A stretch of DNA of 10,229 nucleotides from an uncultured Actinomycetes bacterium (GTDB taxonomy: Bacteria > Actinomycetota > Thermoleophilia > Solirubrobacterales > Solirubrobacteraceae): the NCBI GenBank assembly GCA_937888775.1, contig CALAQT010000252.1:1-10229 (forward strand), in the 5' to 3' direction. A model generated the notes under the pieces. That model saw nothing but the letters and a program-made list of their open reading frames with translations. It had not been told where the DNA came from and searched no databases. Numbering within the stretch: the stretch's first letter is position 1; the number at the start of each line of letters is the position of its first letter. The translations under genes were made by a program, and so were the position numbers. This document shows positions 6,146 through 10,229 of this stretch, piece by piece.

Positions 6146-6578
6146 AGTCGCAGATCTGCTCCAGTCCGCCCAGCGCGTCGTCGAGCTTGGCCGCGGTCGC
6201 CCGGCGCAGCATGAAGCCGCCGGTCTTGGAATAGCCGCGCAGCTTCTGGCGCTGTTCGATCGTGATCTCGGTCCCGCCCGGCACGCTCGCCAGCCTCACC
6301 TCTACGATCGACTCGTTGAGCACCCGCGCAAACGGCGTGCCGGCGAGCTCCTGCTCCCAGGCGCGCACCCAGGGTGCAGTCGACTCCACCACCCGGAAGT
6401 CCACCCGCACCGGGCGGCCCCGCTTGGTGGTGAAGACCTGGGTGAAGCGATCTGCCTGCACGCCCTCCATGCGCGTGATCCCAGGCCACCAGCGCGGCAT
6501 GTGGTGAGGATCCTCCAGCACCTCCCAGACACGTTGGGGGGAGGCCGCGACGGTGCGGGTTCGGCGAGCGGTCGCCAC
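6144..6578 (-). CDS. SRPBCC (polyketide cyclase/START-like) family protein
   Basis: A 144-residue single-domain protein. It begins with the family pattern TRTVAASPQRVWEVLEDP, followed by MPRWWPGI, a set of beta strands (FTQVFTTKRG, VRVDFRVVES, EQELAGTPFA, ESIVEVRLASVPGGTEITIEQ) and a long C-terminal helix (MLRRATAAKLDDALGGLEQI). This is the helix-grip fold that forms a deep hydrophobic pocket; members bind or transform lipids, polyketides or other hydrophobic ligands, and the ligand here cannot be told. There is no signal peptide or membrane segment, so it is cytosolic. The GTG start lies 4 bases after the apt stop codon, so it is almost certainly translated from the same mRNA as apt. No functional link to purine salvage is evident. 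Confidence 0.82.
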   Translation of the reverse strand: MATARRTRTVAASPQRVWEVLEDPHHMPRWWPGITRMEGVQADRFTQVFTTKRGRPVRVDFRVVESTAPWVRAWEQELAGTPFARVLNESIVEVRLASVPGGTEITIEQRQKLRGYSKTGGFMLRRATAAKLDDALGGLEQICD

Positions 6579-6582
6579 GATC

Positions 6583-7110
6583 TCAGCTGTCGTAGTCGAT
6601 CAACGAGTGCACCTCGTGGCCGGCCAGTCGCTGGCGGCCGCCCAGGAAGCTCAGCTCCACCAGGAAGGCACAGCCGACGATCTCGGCACCGAGATTGCCC
6701 ACCAGCTCGCAGAGCGCGCCCGCCGTCCCCCCGGTGGCGAGCAGATCGTCGTGGACCAGCACGCGCGCGCCGCCGGCCAGCGCGTCGGCATGGACCTCCA
6801 GCGCATCGATTCCGTACTCGAGCGCGTACTGGGCGCTGACGGTCTGGTGCGGCAGCTTGCCGGGCTTGCGGGCCGGAACGAACCCGGCGCCCAGCTCGCG
6901 GGCGAGCGCCGCACCGAGAATGAACCCGCGCGCTTCGGCGGCAACCACCAGATCGACCGCCTGCGGGGCGATCATCTGCGCCAGGCCCGACACGGCGTTG
7001 TCGAGCGCCTCGGCGTCGAGTAGCAGCGGCGTGATGTCCTTGAAGACAATCCCCGGCTGGGGAAAATCTGGGATGTCGCGGACCAGGGCCCGCAGATCAA
7101 CCGAGCTCAC
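6583..7110 (-). CDS. apt: Adenine phosphoribosyltransferase
   Basis: The enzyme converts adenine and PRPP to AMP and pyrophosphate in purine salvage, in the cytosol. All landmarks are present: the N-terminal VRDIPDFPQPGIVFKDITPLL, the adenine-site region VVAAEARGFILGAALA (56-70), the flexible-loop segment PARKPGKLP (79-87) and the PRPP-binding motif VLVHDDLLATGGTA (117-130) with D121 and D122. At 175 residues it has the usual length. The GTG at 7110 gives the correct N-terminus, though no good ribosome binding site precedes it. It lies 45 bases downstream of the ftsR-like gene, across a perfect palindrome, and is followed by the SRPBCC gene 4 bases on. Confidence 0.95.
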   Translation of the reverse strand: MSSVDLRALVRDIPDFPQPGIVFKDITPLLLDAEALDNAVSGLAQMIAPQAVDLVVAAEARGFILGAALARELGAGFVPARKPGKLPHQTVSAQYALEYGIDALEVHADALAGGARVLVHDDLLATGGTAGALCELVGNLGAEIVGCAFLVELSFLGGRQRLAGHEVHSLIDYDS

Positions 7111-7132
7111 GCCGCGCTGGAACCGGAGCTAA

Positions 7133-7155
7133 TGCCGTGATTCGAAATCACGGCA
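7133..7155. repeat. Perfect palindrome between ftsR-like and apt genes
   Basis: Ten-base arms TGCCGTGATT and AATCACGGCA flank a 3-base centre (CGA). It begins directly after the stop codon of the MerR-family gene and ends 22 bases before the apt start. As RNA it would form a stable hairpin, but on the minus strand only two T residues follow, so it is not a standard Rho-independent terminator. It could be a U-less terminator, an mRNA processing or stability element, or an operator for apt. Confidence 0.7.
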
Positions 7156-7923
7156 CTAAGTGGCGATCTTGCGCAGGTCGCGGATCAGCAACAGGTGCTT
7201 GAGGTGGGTTGTGACCGACGCCAGGTTCTCCAGCGCCTCGATCGCCTCCTTGCGACGCTCGGGGTTGCGCGAGCGCAGCGCCGGGGCCAGGATGCTCTGC
7301 AGCAGCTGCGCCTCACGGTCGGCGGAGCTCCGGAACACGCGCAGGTTGCGCCCGCCGACGCCGTAGCGAGCGAGCTCGGACACCGCCCGGACGATCTCCC
7401 GCTCGGTCTCGTCGAAATACCGGGCCCCGGCTCGGGTCTCGCCCTTGATCACGCCGAACTCGACGAGCTCGCGCACGAGCTTGGGATCGGCCCCGGTCTC
7501 CTCGACGACGTCGTCGAGCGAATACAGAGCGCCGGGCTCGCGGACCGCCACCATCGCGCGGCGCACCCCCCCGCGGCGATCAGTGGGAGGAGCAGTCACC
7601 TCCGGTTCCGAGCGCCCGCCGGCCAACTCCTGACGGATCACTCGCAGCGGCAGGAACTCATCGCGCTGCAGGCGCAGGATCGTCCGCAACCGCTGGATGT
7701 CGGTCTGGGTATAGAGCCGGTAGCCACCCTGGGTGCGCCGCGGCGTCAGCAGCTTCTGATCCTCCAGATAGCGAATCTTGGAGATCGAGATGTCAGGGAA
7801 CTCCTGGACCAGCGCCTTGCACACCGCGCCGATCGTGACCGCCTTCTGCCGCGGGCGATCCTCGCCTGAGTCAGGCGGATCCGGCAGCTCGACCGGTGGG
7901 TTGCCCGTCTCGGTGCCGGCCAT
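7156..7923 (-). CDS. MerR-family transcription regulator, FtsR/Rv1828-like
   Basis: A 255-residue protein with an N-terminal MerR-type winged helix at about residues 29-100: TIGAVCKALVQEFPDISISKIRYLE, then LTPRRTQGGYRLYTQTDIQRLR and RDEFLPLRVIRQEL. The opening with a spaced FPDISISKIR is characteristic of the Rv1828/FtsR branch and not of metal-sensing MerR proteins. No cysteine cluster is seen at the C-terminus. Residues 125-250 form a helical effector-like domain containing a second MerR-like segment (YSLDDVVEETGADPKLVRELVEFGVI). FtsR of Corynebacterium glutamicum activates ftsZ and lies beside odhI; the same neighbour order holds here. I chose the ATG whose A overlaps the TGA stop of the FHA gene (TGATG); the TTG one codon earlier is the alternative. 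The target genes are inferred only. Confidence 0.87.
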   Translation of the reverse strand: MAGTETGNPPVELPDPPDSGEDRPRQKAVTIGAVCKALVQEFPDISISKIRYLEDQKLLTPRRTQGGYRLYTQTDIQRLRTILRLQRDEFLPLRVIRQELAGGRSEPEVTAPPTDRRGGVRRAMVAVREPGALYSLDDVVEETGADPKLVRELVEFGVIKGETRAGARYFDETEREIVRAVSELARYGVGGRNLRVFRSSADREAQLLQSILAPALRSRNPERRKEAIEALENLASVTTHLKHLLLIRDLRKIAT

Positions 7924-8390
7924 CAACTGCTCAGGAACGCAAGCTTGTATTTGCCGATCTGGAGCTCATCGCCGTCGGCTAAGCGATGGGACTCGATCCG
8001 GCTCCGATTGACGTAGGTGCCGTTCAACGAACCGCAGTCGTCGAGGTAATAGTCGCTGCCGCGACGGACGATCATCGCGTGATCGCGTGACACGGTGACG
8101 TCGTCGAGGAATATGTCTGAGTCGGGACGACGGCCGACCGTGAGCCGGTCGGATTCCAGCGCAAAGCTCTCACCGGCCCGCCCCCCCCCGGCCCGGATCA
8201 CCAGCGCCGCCCCCCGGGCGACCATATCCTCGAGCTCTACCAATTCCAGCTCGCCGGTCTCGCCGACCTTGTAGGACGCTGTCGTCGCGCCCGGCGGAGG
8301 CTCGGATTGGGCCAGGAATGCACCGCATCGCTGGCAGTAGTTGGCGCCGTCTGCATTGGCGAAGCCGCACTCTGGACAGTGCTGGGCCAC
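7923..8390 (-). CDS. Zinc-ribbon plus FHA protein, GarA/OdhI-like
   Basis: A 155-residue protein. Residues 5-22 form a zinc ribbon, with C5-x2-C8 and C19-x2-C22. Residues 61-155 form a forkhead-associated domain that binds phosphothreonine, with GRRPDSDIFLDDVTVSRDH (G86, R87, S101, H104) and GSLNGTYVNR (N123, T125), then LADGDELQIGKYKLAFLS. This resembles GarA/OdhI very closely. Those proteins bind and inhibit 2-oxoglutarate dehydrogenase and act on glutamate enzymes, until Ser/Thr kinases phosphorylate an N-terminal ETT motif that the FHA domain then folds onto. Here the matching linker has T36-T37 in GATTASYKVGE, without the acidic residue directly before the threonines. GarA itself has no zinc ribbon. 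The GTG start lies 11 bases after the rsiG-like stop, and the stop overlaps the next start. Confidence 0.9.
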   Translation of the reverse strand: MAQHCPECGFANADGANYCQRCGAFLAQSEPPPGATTASYKVGETGELELVELEDMVARGAALVIRAGGGRAGESFALESDRLTVGRRPDSDIFLDDVTVSRDHAMIVRRGSDYYLDDCGSLNGTYVNRSRIESHRLADGDELQIGKYKLAFLSS

Positions 8391-8401
8391 CGAGACGGGC
8401 G

Positions 8402-8659
8402 CTAGTCGAGGCCCGGGCCCGGCGGCACGCGTCCGGCCAGGATGTCGGTCAGCTGCTGCACGTCGGCGCCCGAGATGATCAGCTCGCCGCTCTCGTCCTT
8501 CTTGCGCAGGCGGTTGACGAGTTCGGCGCGCAGGATGTCGATCTTCCCGTGCATGATCCGCCGCTTGTAGGAGATCTCCATCTCCTCCTCGGTGAGCTGC
8601 TTGATGAGGTCCTTCAGCTCCTGATCCGTCAGTGAGCCGAGGTCGGGAAACGTTTCCAT
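8402..8659 (-). CDS. RsiG-like small coiled-coil protein with a cyclic-di-GMP motif
   Basis: An 85-residue protein with no membrane segment. Residues 10-22 (LTDQELKDLIKQL) and 23-54 are helical, the second being a long, charged coiled-coil helix; a short C-terminal segment follows. The second helix carries E26-x3-S30-x2-R33-x3-H37-x3-D41. This is the E(X)3S(X)2R(X)3Q(X)3D cyclic-di-GMP motif of RsiG with His in place of Gln. RsiG in Streptomyces is an anti-sigma factor that holds the sporulation sigma factor WhiG when loaded with cyclic-di-GMP and has two motif copies. Single-copy forms in Rubrobacter pair as homodimers, and one copy is seen here. The ATG is well supported by GGAGGAG 8 bases upstream. 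No sigma factor gene is in the window, so the partner is unknown; a non-sigma role is possible. Confidence 0.85.
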   Translation of the reverse strand: METFPDLGSLTDQELKDLIKQLTEEEMEISYKRRIMHGKIDILRAELVNRLRKKDESGELIISGADVQQLTDILAGRVPPGPGLD

Positions 8660-8667
8660 GCGAATAA

Positions 8668-8674
8668 CTCCTCC
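8668..8674 (-). promoter_or_regulatory. Strong ribosome binding site of the rsiG-like gene
   Basis: The minus strand reads GGAGGAG, 8 bases before the ATG at 8659. It is one of only two strong Shine-Dalgarno sequences in the window and fixes the start. Confidence 0.8.
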
Positions 8675-8712
8675 CCCGTCCGCCGGGGTTGATATGGCGA
8701 AGGGCTTGCGCG

Positions 8713-8740
8713 AGTATAACTGGCGGGCTCAGAGGGTCAA
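8713..8740 (-). promoter_or_regulatory. Housekeeping-type promoter of the rsiG-garA-ftsR operon
   Basis: On the minus strand, TTGACC (8740-8735) and TATACT (8718-8713) are separated by 16 bases, matching the sigma-A/HrdB -35 and -10 elements at five of six positions each. Transcription would start near 8706, leaving a leader of about 45 bases before the rsiG-like ATG. It is the best-matching promoter in the window and lies in the 121-base gap after pgsA, so the three downstream genes have their own start. Confidence 0.75.
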
Positions 8741-8751
8741 GCTGAGCTTGA
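8737..8751. repeat. 15-base inverted repeat overlapping the -35 element
   Basis: Arms TCAAGCT and AGCTTGA flank a single central base. The left arm shares four bases with the TTGACC -35 element of the rsiG-like promoter. A one-base loop makes an RNA hairpin unlikely, so the repeat fits a dimeric repressor or activator site on DNA better. The regulator is unknown. Confidence 0.5.
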
Positions 8752-8780
8752 GGGTACCCCAGGCGTCGCCGGGACGATCC

Positions 8781-9389
8781 TCAGGCGCGCTTGCGGACCT
8801 CGTGCACCCCGCGCCTAACGTACAGCACCGTCGCCAGCAGCGAAAGGGCCACCCCCACGTAGAGCAGCGCCAGCGCGAGCCCATGGACACCCGCCATGGC
8901 AAAGAACGGCGCTCCCATCGTGGGCGCCACGCCGAGCCTTCCGGCCCAGTTGATCTTCAGCTCCACCCCGCGCTTGAGCCCGTAGCGGCTCAGACCGAGC
9001 ATGAACACTTCCCGCGCAACCACGATCACCAGCGCCCAGCGCGGCAGCAGCTCGAACACGAACGCGACCAACATGCCTGAGATCACCAGCAGCCGGTCGA
9101 CGATCGGATCGAGCATCGCGCCCAGGCGGCTGTACTGCCCGGTGAGCCGCGCCGTGAAGCCGTCCAGGTAGTCGGCCCAGCCGATCACCGCGAACAGCAC
9201 CACGGCCACCGTGTCGCGTCCGTGGGGGCTGGAGAGCGCCAGCGCCAGGAACACCGGAATTCCCAGCAGCCGCGCGTAGCCGATCGCGTTGGGGATCGTC
9301 CACGGGTTCAGCGGCCGATCTGACAGGGTCGCCTCGGGCGGCGGGCCCGAGCGGTCTAGGCCGAACAGGCGGCGCTTGGTGATTGGCAA
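8781..9389 (-). CDS. pgsA: CDP-diacylglycerol--glycerol-3-phosphate phosphatidyltransferase family
   Basis: An integral membrane enzyme of the CDP-alcohol phosphatidyltransferase family, about 202 residues. The full catalytic signature D-x2-DG-x2-AR-x8-G-x3-D-x3-D is present: D73, D76-G77, A80-R81, G90, D94 and D98. It is flanked by about five to six hydrophobic segments (for example 42-53, 61-72, 101-113, 118-130, 157-190). PNAIGYARLLGIPVFLALA at the start is typical of PgsA, which makes phosphatidylglycerol phosphate; actinobacteria also have phosphatidylinositol-phosphate and cardiolipin synthases of the same fold, so the alcohol substrate is probable, not certain. The start is unclear: no ATG or GTG lies in frame between the proS stop and the conserved part, and I use TTG 9389, which sits in a hairpin. 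A reading opening further upstream would be proS read in another frame. Confidence 0.86.
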   Translation of the reverse strand: MPITKRRLFGLDRSGPPPEATLSDRPLNPWTIPNAIGYARLLGIPVFLALALSSPHGRDTVAVVLFAVIGWADYLDGFTARLTGQYSRLGAMLDPIVDRLLVISGMLVAFVFELLPRWALVIVVAREVFMLGLSRYGLKRGVELKINWAGRLGVAPTMGAPFFAMAGVHGLALALLYVGVALSLLATVLYVRRGVHEVRKRA

Positions 9390-9409
9390 AAGGCCACCAG
9401 GCCTTTGCC
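9385..9409 (-). promoter_or_regulatory. Hairpin between proS and pgsA, covering the proposed pgsA start
   Basis: Minus-strand arms GGCAAAGGCC (9409-9400) and GGCCTTTTGCC (9395-9385) pair around TGGT with one bulged T. It begins 2 bases after the proS stop codon. The T-run is within the 3' arm and not after it, so a standard terminator is doubtful. The 3' arm contains the TTG proposed as the pgsA start, so the fold could limit pgsA translation. Confidence 0.5.
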
Positions 9410-9411
9410 GC

Positions 9412-10229
9412 TCAGGGGAGCCCTCGCCAGAGCTCCGCGACGGCCTGTGCCGCATCGGGCAGCGGCACCGTCTGCGACCGGCGCCCGCGGCGGACCTGCA
9501 CCTCGAGCTCACCGGCGGCGATCGTCCGGCGTCCGACCGTGAGGCGCAGCGGGCAGCCGAGCAGCTCGGCGTCGGTGAACTTCTCCCCCGGACCCGCGTC
9601 GCGGTCGTCGTAGAGGGTCTGCAGGCCGGCTTGCTGGAGCTCGCGGTAGAGGCGGTCGGCGAGCTCGCGCTCCGGGCTGGCGGGCTTTCCCAGCACGACC
9701 AGTTCGACGTCGAACGGCGCGATCGCCCGCGGCCACGAGATTCCCTGCTCATCGGCGTACTGCTCGACGGAGGCGGCAGCGGCGCGGGCCGGACCGAACC
9801 CGTAGGAGCCCATCCACACCAGCCGGGATTTGCCCGACTCATCCAGATAGGTTGCCCCGAGCGGCTCCGAATAGCGTGTGCCCAGCTTGAAGATGTTGCC
9901 GATCTCGATCGCCGGCTCGATCCGCACGACGCTCCCGTGGACCGTGTCGCCCGCCGTGACCAGTCGCACGTCGACGGTCTCATAGGCGAAGTCGCGGCCG
10001 GGCTCGACGGAGCGCAGGTGCGCGTCGGGCTTGTTGGCACCGGTCACGTAGCCCCCTGGTGGCACCGCGGCGTCGAGCAGGATCGGGAGCTGCGCGCCCA
10101 CGGGGCCGATGTACCCCGGCGGTCCCAGCCGCTCGGCGACCTCGTCCGGGCGCGCGGGGCGAAACTCGCCCCCTAGCGCGGTCCGCAGCTTGATCTCGTT
10201 GACGCGATGGTCGCCGCGCACCATCACGA
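9412..10229 (-). CDS. proS: Prolyl-tRNA synthetase, C-terminal part (5' end cut off)
   Basis: The visible 272 or so codons are the C-terminal half of a bacterial-type ProRS, which charges tRNA-Pro. The first part (VRGDHRVNEIKLRTALG, then RPARPDEVAERLGPPGYIGPVG) is the end of the inserted YbaK-like editing domain that hydrolyses Ala-tRNA-Pro. IEIGNIFKLGTRYSEPLGATYLDESGK returns to the class II core, and MGSYGFGPARAAAASVEQ is motif 3, with its conserved Arg kept but PA replacing the more usual VS or VG before it. The last 90 residues form the anticodon-binding domain (VELVVLGKPASPE, GLQTLYDDRDAGPGEKFTDAELLGCPLRLTVG). The frame is open to the right edge, so the true start lies beyond the window and the GTG/ATG codons near the edge are internal. 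It is followed by pgsA. Confidence 0.95.
   Translation of the reverse strand, partial: VMVRGDHRVNEIKLRTALGGEFRPARPDEVAERLGPPGYIGPVGAQLPILLDAAVPPGGYVTGANKPDAHLRSVEPGRDFAYETVDVRLVTAGDTVHGSVVRIEPAIEIGNIFKLGTRYSEPLGATYLDESGKSRLVWMGSYGFGPARAAAASVEQYADEQGISWPRAIAPFDVELVVLGKPASPERELADRLYRELQQAGLQTLYDDRDAGPGEKFTDAELLGCPLRLTVGRRTIAAGELEVQVRRGRRSQTVPLPDAAQAVAELWRGLP

Noticed and set aside
9390..10040. A 419-codon minus-strand frame that would extend pgsA far upstream
   Set aside because: The extra part is proS in another frame, rich in Arg/Ser/Pro with no domain; the proS frame shows clear synthetase motifs across the same bases.
1..10229. tRNA or rRNA genes, CRISPR arrays, insertion sequences, phage or attachment sites
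   Set aside because: No cloverleaf-like sequence, direct-repeat array, transposase motif or duplicated end was found; base composition looks even and the genes are mostly core functions.
10225..10229. GTG/ATG codons near the right edge as the proS start
   Set aside because: They fall inside the conserved editing-domain segment that reads VRGDHRVNE in this protein, so they are internal codons and the gene continues beyond the window.

Overview
The window is GC-rich, bacterial and densely coded. The gene set points to an actinobacterium, most likely of the Thermoleophilia/Solirubrobacterales type. The evidence is a GarA/OdhI-like FHA gene next to an FtsR-like MerR gene (a mycobacterial and corynebacterial arrangement), a small RsiG-like protein with one cyclic-di-GMP motif, a WS/DGAT acyltransferase, frequent GTG/TTG starts and several apparently leaderless genes. 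The lineage is inferred from family memory, not from a search.

Left part (1-4549). A cut-off secreted Ig-like protein gene runs leftwards off the window. It is preceded by a cyclic-di-AMP (ydaO/yuaA) riboswitch, which suggests a cell-wall remodelling product. Divergent from it, behind a near-perfect CRP-type cAMP-receptor palindrome, lie a wax ester synthase/diacylglycerol acyltransferase, a membrane-anchored DUF3105-like protein and glutamine-dependent NAD+ synthetase (nadE).

Middle (4578-6115). A hotdog-fold thioesterase gene (minus) and an unusual membrane protein gene (plus) diverge from an 83-base spacer. The membrane protein joins a sigma-70 region-4-like helix-turn-helix, a segment resembling a metal-less anti-sigma domain, one transmembrane helix, a Ser/Thr stalk and an outer domain resembling the C-terminal domain of RskA anti-sigma factors. 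It is the best candidate here for an undescribed regulator.

Right part (6115-10229, all minus strand). In transcription order: proS (3' part), pgsA, then a promoter followed by rsiG-like, garA-like and ftsR-like genes spaced as one operon, then a perfect 23-base palindrome, apt and an SRPBCC gene. A GC-rich convergent hairpin ends the block opposite the membrane regulator.

Taken together, the window mixes housekeeping functions (tRNA charging, phospholipid synthesis, purine salvage, NAD synthesis) with regulation. Three cyclic-nucleotide inputs can be read from the sequence: cyclic-di-AMP (riboswitch), cAMP (CRP box) and cyclic-di-GMP (RsiG-like motif). The last two genes of the rsiG operon resemble regulators of central nitrogen/carbon metabolism (GarA) and of cell division (FtsR).
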